The position numbers and the translations under genes were made by a program. A DNA stretch of 64,000 nt from Mytilus californianus (taxonomy: Eukaryota; Mollusca; Bivalvia; Mytilida; Mytilidae): positions 49,665,278 to 49,729,277 of the forward strand of contig NW_026262701.1 in assembly GCF_021869535.1 (NCBI RefSeq), written 5' to 3'. Below, piece after piece: positions 28,401 through 40,400 of the stretch. The notes under the pieces are model-generated. The model did not search any database, was not told the DNA's origin, and saw only the letters and a program-made list of their open reading frames with translations. Position 1 is the first letter of the stretch, and the number at the start of each line of letters is the position of its first letter.

Positions 28401-31400
28401 TAAATTTGTCTAAGTAGTTTCAGAGGAGAAGATTTTTGTAAAAGATTACAAAAATTTACGAAAAATGGTTAAAAATTTACTATAAAGGGCAATAACTCCT
28501 TAAGGGGTCAACTGACCATTTTGGTCAAGTTGACTTATTTGTAGATCTTACTTTGCTGAACATTATTGCTGTGTACAGTTTATCTCTATCTATAATAATA
28601 TTCAAGATAATAACCAAAAACGGCAAAATTTCCTTAAAATTACCAATTCAGGGGCAGCAACCCAACAACGGGTTGACAGATTCATCTGAAAATTTCAGGG
28701 CAGATAGATCTTGACCTGATAAACAATTTTATCCTGTCAGATTTGCTCTAAATGCTTTGGTTTCAGAGATATAAGCCAAAATCTACATTTTACCCCTATG
28801 TTCTATTTTTAGCGATGGCGGCCATTTTGGTTGGTTGGCTGGGTCACCGGACACATTTTTTAAACTAGATACCCCCAATGATGATTGTGGCAAAGTTTGT
28901 TTTAATTTGGCCAAGTAGTTTCAGAGGAGAAGATTTTTGTAAAAGTTAACGACGACGGAAGACGATGACGACGCCGGACGCTGGACGCCAAGTGATGAGA
29001 AAAGCTCACTTGGCCCTTTGGGCCAGGTGAGCTAAAAAAGTTTAGCAACAAATATCTTAAATATCATGTTTCAACAAGAATGTGTCCATAGTACACGGAT
29101 GCCCCACTCGCACTATCATTTTCTATGTTCAGTGGACCGTGAAATTGGGGTCAAAACTCTAATTTGGCATTAAAATTAGAAAGATCATATCAAAGGGAAC
29201 GTGTGTACTAAGTTTCAAGTTGATTGGACTTCAACTTCATCAAAAACTACCTTGACCAAAAACTTAAACCTGAAGCGGGACAGATGGATGGACAGACGAA
29301 CGGACGTACAGACCAAAAACATAATGCCCCTACTACTATCGTAGTTGGGCATAAAAATATTGGAATCGACACTGATTTTCAAAATTATTCAAGACATTGC
29401 TAATAAAAACCTTTGATATGATTTATATAAAATCTGACAAAACTGTTCACGTGAGAGCACTTACAATGCAATTTTACATATTATTAATCTTTCCAAGTGG
29501 CATTACTCTTTTAAAAAATTCGTAAGGGTTTCCTAGAACCCAGTGTCTCGCCTACTTTTGCTGTTAATTGCAGGCTCAACAAAAATGAGGAAAAAAATTA
29601 ATAAAAATATTCCTCTCTATACTATCTTTTGATTGTAAGTAGTTTCTGTCCAAGTTTGGTAATAAACTGCTTCGTTGAGCGCAGCTGGATACGCCCACAG
29701 AGGTCCAACCCTGAACAGTTGGGGCAACAATGGACACAATATTCAAGCTTGATACAGGTCTGAATTTGGATTGTATTAAATATTTGACATATTATAGGTT
29801 TCTGAATAAATGTAGTCAAGGAACTTGAAATTGGTTATATGAATTGAATTTATTTTCAATTAAAGATTTCTTGCTGTTGTGCAATACACTGTGCTGTTGC
29901 GCAATACTTAGTAAATCTGTTGTCAGATTATAAACAATTAAAGTTCAATTAATTCTCAATGTCATATATTAGAAATTTATGAAAATGTAAAGGGAGCTTA
30001 CATCAATAGATATAAACAATTCACCAAAGTTTCATGAGAATTGCTGACAGCATTTTTGAGTTATTGTTCGAAAACTGGAAAATCGTCTCTTTTTTAATGA
30101 ATAAAACCCCACAACTTAGAAATGTAAAATGTAAAATTTATAAAATTCTAAATGGAGCTTACATCAATAGATATAAACAATTCACCAAAGTTTCATAAGA
30201 ACTGCTGAAAGCATTTTTGATTTTTTGTCAGAAAACTGGAAAATCCCCCTTTTTTATGAATAAAACCCTGTAACTCGGAAACATAAAATCTAAAATATAT
30301 AATAATCAAAAGGGAGCTCATGTTAATACATATAAACAATTCACCACAATTTCTTGCAAGTTGGTGAAAGCATTCTTGAGTTATTGTCCGAAAACTGGAA
30401 AATCCCCCTTTTTTTAATGAATAAAACCCCATAACTCGGAAACGTAAAATCTAAAATTTATAAAAAACGAAAGGGAGCTCACGTCAATAGATATAAACAA
30501 TTCACCAAAGTTTTATGCAAATTGGTTAAAGCGTGCTTGAGTTAATGTCCGACATGTTGACGACGGACGGACAGAGGTATAACATAATACGTCCCGTAAA
30601 CAGGCGTTTAAAAATCCAGGATAATTTATGAATCTAATAAATGTTTTAAAAACTTAAACTGCAGACTGTATGTAATGTTGACTGGAAGAAAAACTAAGTC
30701 CATTTATAAGTAAAATACGGAAAAAATGGAACAAAATTTTATCAAAATTTCCTTCTAGATACTAGCTTTTGATCATAAACAAGCTTCTGTCCAAGTGTGG
30801 TACAAATCCAGGATAGTTTAAGAAAGTTGTTAAAATTTTAAAAACTTTAACCACAGAGTGAATGTAATGTTAACTGGCAGAAAAACTAAGTCCATTTATA
30901 AGTAAAATACGGAAAAAATGGATTTTTTTTTTTACAAAATTTACTTCTGGATACTATCTTATGATCATAAACAAGCTTCTTTCCAAGTTTGGTAGAAATC
31001 CAGGATAGTTTAAGAAAGTTATTAAAATTTCAAAAACTTTAACCACAGAGTGAATATTTGTGGACGACGCCGACACCGACAGAATGTAGGATCGCTATGT
31101 CTCGCTTTTTCAACAAAAGTCGAAGGCTCAAAAAAAACTGTTGATCGGCACTGATTTTTGAACTTGTCCAAGACAATGCCCATAAGATGCCATTCTTAAT
31201 TAATGATTTTTTTTCTTGCAACTTTGTAAGTATTATTAAAATATATGTTGCTAAACTTTTTTTACTCAGTACATAATGTATAAACAGACAAAGATCATTC
31301 TTCTATAAATTGTATTTGCTTAGATCTGGATCTCTTCATGCAGAACTTAAATCAGATGGGTAAATGAAATGCTACACTCAGTTTGTTGGATGAAAGGATA

Positions 31401-34400
31401 AAAGTAGATTAAGAATGGGATGAGAATGTTATTTTCATATCAAGGTTCGGGATGGGCATAAAACAATATACAATCATAACTAAATGCATAGAGACAATTA
31501 AAAACATATTGTATTCCTGAACTATGAAAAAACTTCTTAGAACCCCTTAATGTAGCCCCATTTTGATTTTAGAGAATATCATTGTAAGAGTATGAAATTG
31601 ACATATTTTTTTGGTCAAGATAACAGTGATTTGATCCCTTCCTCCTAACTTACGATATCTTCTACTTCATTATCAGTATCTTCTTGTTCCATGTCATGGT
31701 AGCGTTTCATCTCAGCTCTAACTCTCTGCCCTGTGTGTTGTAATGATTGCTGCCCATTAACTGTCTGCGACTAAAATGTTACAACATAACTTACATTTAT
31801 AAAAATCTAATCTAAAGTCATGCAAAATTTTTATTTGATAAAATGCACCAAAAAAATAAAACAATTCATGAAAGCTTAAAAGAGTAGGATTACAATATAT
31901 ACTCCATCTCTCAGCTAAAAAAGCATTGCAATCAATCATACACTAAAGCCAGTATTGAAGAAGCAAAGATTTACAAATAAATTATTTTTAGCAGAATACT
32001 ATCAAACTTTAGAAGACATTTGATATATTACCTGTCTTTTACGATCTTTATTGGGTGTGGCATATAATGCACTTAACTCTGCTTCCCTTTTTACAGCTTC
32101 CGGATCAAGGACCCGGTATTCGTTATCTGCATCTAAAATGTAAACAAGTTATAGAAATTTGACATAGGCTGACCCAGACAATAAGTAGATTTGTCACAAA
32201 AAGGTCAGCTGTAATTCGTCAAAAGATGGAAAACCGGAACAAAAACCGTAAGTCAACATTATACACTACTATACCAAAAATCAGCTTCAGATCGGCAGGA
32301 ATTACAAATAAAGTCGTCTAGTTTTCATGAAATTTTGTCCGATTTCTAAATCTGATCATGCCACCCAATGTGGATAGTCAGTGGATTTGTTTGGCACTAG
32401 AATATAAAATCAGACTAACATTTAGATTATGACATAGAGGGGTTTCAATTAGGATTAATTGTTTTTGTGATAAAAAAAACGTCCATTATTGGGTAACAGC
32501 TTCACATGTTATGACTAAGGTAGTTATTGCCAAGGGTAAAATAGATGAAAAAACATGTATTCTTTCATTTTCTTTTTCAGCATTTTATTAGTAAACAAAT
32601 AAAAATATAACAAAAGAGATTGAAACAAAACAGCTGTTTTTCTTTAAAAGATACATATTGTTTTCGTTTTGATTGTTATATCTCAAAACAGGGACTAATG
32701 TGACTAATATACAATGATTCTATTGGTCAATGTTCCCGTCATTATATCTAGCTTATGGTTTGTATATGCTATAGTTAATAGACTTTATTTGTAATTCCTG
32801 CCAATCTGAAGGTGATTTTTGTAAAGTAGTGTATAATGTTGACTTTATAGAATAAAGAAAATGTTTAAAACTAAGAACAGAGAAAAATGGTCAAAAAATG
32901 AAGATGAGAGAATAATGGGTGCTGAAATATACAGAATAGAGAAAATTTGTATAAAAAATGGAAAATACAGAAAATGATGACCTAAGCTCCCTACACCAAC
33001 CCCCTACCAAGACCCTCTTTACTTCGTGTGAATTTAACATTTTTAACAGGTATCAAGTTAAACAATATTATATTTTAATAAATTCATTACATTTTTCGTC
33101 TTTCTGTCTATCAAGTTTTCATCATTTAACTACAGTAAACGTTTCAAATTTTGTGGTCATATGAAAAATTTCTTGAATTAGAAATGACAAATGCTGACTG
33201 ACCGATTCTATTTGTATGAATAAATTTTGATGATCATTAATGACCCATCAGATAAGCGGATTACCTGTAACAACAAATTATAACACATGTGATGACTGTT
33301 GATAAGCTTGGGCTCGGAAAATTCTCATAAACTTGTTGCCAGTTAAATTACGTACAATTTATTTTATTACATTTACCAATTTAAGTGAGGAAATTAATCA
33401 GAAAAACTTTTGTCATTTCCGACAAAAAAAAGAAGATGAACGCTGGCAAAATCTCTGGACATAGTGATACAACTACTAACACTGTCAATAGTTGTTGCAT
33501 ATCAAATCTTAATGCTGGTCATTTTCTTTAATTAGAAAATAAATTTTGCTGGCAATTCTTTGATTCTATTAAATTTATTCACTTCTTTTATAGACTCAGG
33601 ACAATTTAGAGCTTGACACATATTGGTGAAGACTGTATGACACCAACTTTATGTATTTTGTTTATTTTTGTTCTTAGGTTGCTGTCTCATTGGTATATAC
33701 AAAACGTCGTCTTTTAATCATAAAAGATTATATACTTGGACAGTTTTGGTCATCTTGACAGTCAAAGTCAATACTCAGAAGTTGACAAAAAGTGACAACA
33801 TGGAAATACTATTTATAGAACAGAATTTAATAGGTTAACTGCAACAAATAACTCTGAAACCAGATAAAAAAAGAATGGACATAAAGTTTGAAATACCAAA
33901 ATGTGAACCAATGGAAAATAGTGATACAGTGTAGAAATTGTTGCTAATTGTTTCCCACTTTATCAGATGTGATATAACAGAAATAAATCTTTATTATTGC
34001 ATTATACGACAAAAAATGGAGAATGTGTCCATGGGAAACAGATGATGCCCTTGCTTACATATAATGTTGTAAAGGAACATAACTCAAGAGCGGTAAAAGT
34101 GACGCTACCAAATTCGTACTTGATCTAAGTTTTGTGGTAATAAGCATTGTGTATAAGATTTATAACATTTGGTTGAGGCAAACTTAAGTAAAAGAACGGA
34201 AATGAAAATTCAGCAATATTTCTATTTGTAAAAGGGCATAACTCTAGAAATGTAAAAGTGGTGTCAGCTTAATTTAAACTTGATCTTGTTTTGTGGTAAT
34301 AAGCATTGTGTATAAGTTTTATAACATTTGGTTGAGGCAAACTTAAGTTAGAGAACGGAAATGAAAAATTCAGCGATTTTTTCATTTGTAAAGGGCATAA

Positions 34401-37400
34401 CTCTAGAACGGTAAAAGTGACACCACCCAAATTCAAATTTGATCTGTGTTTTGTTGTAACGAGTATTGAATATAAGTTTTGTAATATTTGGTTGTGGCAA
34501 ACTTAAGTTAGAGAACAGAAACCAATTTTTGGAACATATGAATGGACTTCAGATGGACAAGGGTAGAACTTAATGCCCCCTCCACTACGGCGAGAGCATA
34601 AAAATATGATGTTCAACACACAGGAAACCTGAGAAATAATAATTCAAATCTGTCTATTAGAAGAGATGCACATCTTCAATCTGTGTGCAATCACTGTGCA
34701 AAGTTTAAATAAAATGCTTCGCTGGGCGCAGCTTGATACGACCGCAGAGGTCGAACCCTGAACAGTTGGGGCAAGTATGGACACAACATTCAAGCTTGAT
34801 ACAGCTCTGAATTTGGATTGTGATTAAATATTTGACACAGCATAGGTTTCTGACACAGAAAGAATGTGGTCTAAGAACTTGAAATTTTTTTAATTTACCT
34901 ATTATGGTCCAATGTCCAAAATCAAAATATATGGTTAGATTCAGCATATCAAAGAACCCCATATATTCAATTTTTGTTGAAATCAAACAAAGTTTAATTT
35001 CGGACCCCAACTTGGACAAACTTGAAAACTGGGCCCATAATCAAAAATCTAAACACATGTTTAGATTCAGCATATCAAAGAATCCCAAGAATTCAATTTT
35101 TGTTAAAATCAAACTAAGTTTAATTTTGGACCCTTTGGACCTTAATGTAGACCAATTTAAAAAACAGGACCAAAAATTAAAAATCTAAAAAACACAGTTA
35201 GATTTGGCATATCAAAGAACCCCAATAATTCAATTTTTGAATGAATTCAAACAAAGTTTAATTTAGGACCCTTTTGACCTCAATATGAACCAATTTGATA
35301 GCGGGGCCCACAAATAAAAAAATCTAAATACATGGTTAGATTCAGCATATCAAAGAACCCCATATATTCAATTTTTGTTGAAATAAAAAAAGTTTAATTT
35401 TGGACCCCAACTTGGACCAACTTGAAAACTGGGCCCAAAATCAAAAATCTAAACACATGTTTAGATTCAGCATATCAAAGAATCCCAAGAATTCAATTTT
35501 TGTTAAAATCAAACTAATTTTAATTTTGGACCCTTTGGACCTTAATGTAGACCAATTTAAATAACAGGACCCAAAATTAAAAATCTAAACACATGTTTAG
35601 ATTCAGCATATCAAAGAACCCCAATAATTCAATTTTTGATGAAATCAAACGAAGTTTAATTTTGGACCCTTTTGACCTCAATATGAACCAATTTGATAGC
35701 GGGGTCCACAAATAAAAAATCTAAATACATGGTTAGATTCAGCATATCAAAGAACCCCATATATTCAATTTTTGTTGAAATCAAACAACGTTTAATTTTG
35801 GACCCCAATTTGGACCAACTTGAAAACTGGGCCAAAAATCAAAAATCTAAATACATGTTTAGATTCAGCATATCAAAGAACCCCATATATATTCAATTTT
35901 TGTTAAAATCAAACAAAGTTTAATTTTGGACCCTTTGGACCTTAATGTAGACCAATTTGAAAACTGGACCCAAAATTAAAAATCTAAATACACGGTTAGA
36001 TTCGGCATAACAAATAAATAAATGTGGTCAAAGATTTTACAAATCTAATGCGCCATACTGTGCAATTAAAGATTACTTCTTCGAAATTTTTCAATATTTG
36101 AAATTTGAAAAAAAATAATATTTGAAGAATAATTCTTTTCAATTTCTGAAATCTGAAATGAGAAAAAATTGACCCCCCACAATTTCTTTTTACCCCCCTC
36201 CCTTTTTTTCCCCCAAAAAAATCTTTCCCTCAAGATATGGTCATAATCTCAATTCAAATTTCCAATGGAGTTTGCAACCATAATTACCCATTTAAATTTA
36301 CCATAGTGCTAACTTAATCTGTTTTATAATAGAATTTAAAATATAGTGTCAAATCTTTCATATGGATTTTTTGTAAAAAAAAAAGATGCAACATTTGCAG
36401 ATATTTTTACTGATCTTCCTTTATAAATATGCATTTCTTTAAACATAATTTAAAAGCAGTGTAAGGGAAGTAACCAAAACGTTGTATTTGGATTACCTCC
36501 CTTACACTGTTTTAAATTACCTTAATTGTTCATTAACCATTACTTTATACATAATTTAAAAGCAGTGTAAGGGAGGTAATTTCAATGATGTATTTGATTT
36601 ATCTCCCTTACACTGCTTTAAATTATGTTTTGTACTAAAGTATTTGTCCATTAACCAGGACAACCTTGTTTTTCCCCCTTTTTTGCCCTTAATTCCTAAA
36701 CGGTTTGAGCCATAACCCCCCAAAGCAAATCCTAACAATCCCTTTGTGGTATGGAAACTTGTAGTATAATTTAAGAGATATCTATACACTGTTCCAAAGT
36801 CATTGTCTCGAAACTAGAAAATGCTTATTTTTGGCCCCTTTTTGGCCCCTAATTCCTTAACTTTTGGTACCATAACCCCCAAAATCAATCCCAACCTTCC
36901 TTTTGTGGTATTTAACCTTATGGTAAAATTTCAAAGAGATCAATTCACCTAAACTAAAGTTAGAGTGCGAAAACCAATGTGTCTTTGGACGACGACGCCA
37001 ACGTCATACCAATATAAGACCGCTAAAATTTTTGTGGTCGTATAAAAACATTGAAGGAGATATGCTGGAGCTACACATGACACAAACTAGGTACGTCTAT
37101 GTGTTATGAAAATATCGATGGAATGATGGACAAAGTGGAACAGTTACTAGACATTAATAATTTAAAATCAGAAAGAGTGCAAAACTAAGAAATCTTAGAC
37201 ACAAAATAAGAGGATTTCCAATCTGATGGGTTGTCAAGTGCAAGAGGGGGAAATCTAAAACTCTCCAGTAGAGGATTTCCAGTCTCTAACATGGGTTGTC
37301 AAGTGCAAGAAGAGTATATCGAAAACTCTCCAGTAAAGAATTTCCAGTTGCCTACAGGAGTTGTTGACTGCAAGAAGAGGAAATCTAAAACTCTTAAGTA

Positions 37401-40400
37401 AAAGATTTCTAGTCTCTAAGGGGGATTGTTATGTGCAAGAGAAGGAAATTGAAAACTTTCAAGTAGAGGATTTCCAGTCTATTACAGGGGTTGTCAAGTG
37501 CAAGAAGAGTATATCGAAAAATTCTCCAGTAGAGAATTTCCAGTCTTTCAAGAGTTGTCAAAAGCATGAGTAGAAAATCTTAAACTCTCAAGTAGAAGAT
37601 TTCCAGTCTCTTCTAGGGGATGTCAAGTGCAAGAGTAGAAAATATAAGACTCAAAAGTAGAAGATCTCCAGTCTCTTGCAAGGGTTTTCAAGTGCTAGAG
37701 TAGGAAATCTAAAACTCTCAAAAAGAGGATCTCCAGTCTCTTACAAGGGTTGTCAAGTGCAAGAGTAGAAAATCTAAAACTCAAAAGTAGAAGATTTCCA
37801 GTCTCTTCTAGGGGCTGTCAAGTGCAAAGAGTAGGAAATCTAAAACTGCAAAGTAGAGGATTCCTGTCTCTTACAAGGGTTTGTTATGTGCAAGAGTAGG
37901 AAATCTAAAACTCTCAAGTAGAGGATTACCTGTCTCATACAGAGCTTGTCAAGTGCAAGATTAGGAAAGCTAATACCCTAAAGAATAAGATTTCCAGTCT
38001 CTTACATGGGTTGTCAAATGCAAGAGTAGGCAATCTAAGACTCAAAGTAGAAGATTTCCAGTCTTTTTCAAGGGTTGTCAAGTGGAAGAGTAGAAAATCT
38101 CAAACTCTCAAGAAGAGGATTTCCAGTCTAGTACAGGGGTTGTCAAGTGCAAGAAGAGTATATCGAAAAATTCTCCAGTAGAGAATTTCCAGTCTTTCAA
38201 GAGTTGTCAAAAGCATGAGTAGAAAATCTTAAACTCTCAAGTAGAAGATTTCCAGTCTGTTCTAGGAGTTGTCAAGGGCAAGAGTAGGAAATCTCAAACT
38301 CTTTAAGTAGAGGAATTCCTGTCTCTTACAGGGGTTGTCAAGTGTAAGTGTAGGAAATCTAAAACTTTCAAGTAGAGGAGTGCCTGTCTCTTACAAGGGT
38401 TGTCAAGTTTAAAGGTAGGAAATCTTAAACTCTCAAGTAAAGGATTTCCTGTCTCTTACAAGGGTTGTCAAGTGCAAAGAGTAGGAAATCTAAAACTCTC
38501 AAGTAGAAGATTTCCAGTCTCTTCCAGGGGTTGTCAAGTGGAAGAGAAGGAAATCTAAAACTCTCAGGTAAAAGATTTCTTGTCTCTTACAAGGGTTATT
38601 AAGTGCAGGAGTAGGAAATCTTAAACTCTCAAGTAGAAGTTCTCCAGTCTCTTACAAGGGTTGTCAAGTGCACGAGTAGGAAATCTAAAACTCTCAAAAA
38701 GAGGATCTCCAGTCTCTTACAAGGGTTGTCAAGTGCAAGCTTAGAAAATCTAAAACTCTCAAGAAGAGGATTTCCAGTCTAGTACAGGGGTTGTCAAGTG
38801 CAAGAGTAGGAAATCTAAGATTCAAAAGTAGAAGATTTCTAGTATCTTCTAGGGGTCGTCAAGTGCAAGAGTAGGAAATCTAATATTCTCCAGTAGAGGA
38901 TTTCCAGTCTCTTACAAGAGTTGTCAAATGCAAGACCAGGAAATATAAAACTCTCAAGTAGAGGATTTCCTGTCTCCTACAGTGGTTGCCAAGCGCAAGA
39001 TTAGGAAATCTAATACCCTTAAGTAGAAGTTTTCCAGTCTCTCACAGGGGTTGTCAAATGCAAGAGTAAGAAATGCAATGCTCTCCAGTAGAGGATTTCC
39101 AGTCTCTTACAAGAGTTGTCAAATGCAAGAGCAGGAAATCTAAAACTCTCAAAAAGAGGATCCCCAGTCTCTTACAAGGGTTGTCAAGTGCAAGAGTAGG
39201 AAATATAAGACTCAAAAGTAAAAGATTTCCAGTCTCTTCTAGGGGTTCTCAAATGCAAGAGTTAGAAATGTAATGCTCTCCAGTAGAGGATTTCCAGTCT
39301 CTTACAAGAGATGTCAAGTGCAAGAGTAGAAAATCTAAAACTCTCAAAAAGAGGATCTCCAGTCTCTTACAAGGGTTGTCAAGTGCAAGAGTAGGAAATC
39401 TAAGACTCAAAAGTGGAAGATTTCCAGTCTCTTACAAGGGTTGTCAAGTGCAAGAGTAGAAAATCTAAAACTCTCAAGAAGAGGATTTCAAGTCTAGTAC
39501 AGGGGTTGTCAAGTGCAAGATTAGGAAATCTAATACCCTTAAGTAGAAGTTTTCCAGTCTCTCACAGGGGTTGTCAAATGCAAGAGTAAGAAATGCAATG
39601 CTCTCCAGTAGAGGATTTCCAGTCTCTTACAAGAGTTGTCAAATGCAAGAGCAGGAAATCTAAAACTCTCAAAAAGAGGATCCCCAGTCTCTTACAAGGG
39701 TTGTCAAGTGCAAGAGTAGGAAATATAAGACTCAAAAGTAGAAGATTTCCATTCTCTTCTAGGAGCTGTCAAGTTGAAGAGTAGAAAATCTAAAACTCTC
39801 CAGTAGAGGATTTCATGTCTCTTACAAGGGCTGTCAAGTGCAAGAGTGGGAAATCTAAGACTCTCAAGTAGATTATTTCCTGTCTCTTACAGGGGTTGTC
39901 AAGTGTAAGTGTAGAAAATCTAAAGCTCTCAAGTAAAAGATTTCCTGTTTCTTACAAGGGTTGTCAAGTGCAAGAGTAGGAAATCTAAAACTCTCAAGTA
40001 GAAGATTTCCAGTCCCTTCTAGGGGTTGTCAAGTGGAAGAGAAGGAAATCTAAAACTCTCAAGTAGAGGATTTCCCGTCTCTTACAGGGGTTGTCAAGTG
40101 CTAGAGTAAGAAATCTAAAACTCTAAAGTAAAAGATTTCCAGTCTCTTCTAGGGATTGTCAAGTGCAAAAGTAGGAAATCTAAAACTCTCAAGTAAAAGT
40201 TTTCCTGTCTCTTACAAGGGTTGTCAAGTGCAAGAGTAGGAAATCTAAGATTCAAAAGTAAAAGATTTCCAGTCTCTTCTATGGGTTATCAAGTGCAAGA
40301 GAAGGACATATAATACTCTCCAGTAGAGGATTTCCAGTCTCTTACAAGGGTTGTTAAGTGCAAGAGTATGAAATCTTAAACTCTTCAGTAGATTTGATTT

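Noticed and set aside
34705..35923. Open frames with repeated RFSISKNPIYSIFVEIK
   Set aside because: Translations of the A-B-C higher-order array.
37361..39784. Open frames with repeating VEDFQSLTRVVKCKSRK
   Set aside because: 65-bp minisatellite translated; there is no periodic protein family, and 65 is not a multiple of 3.
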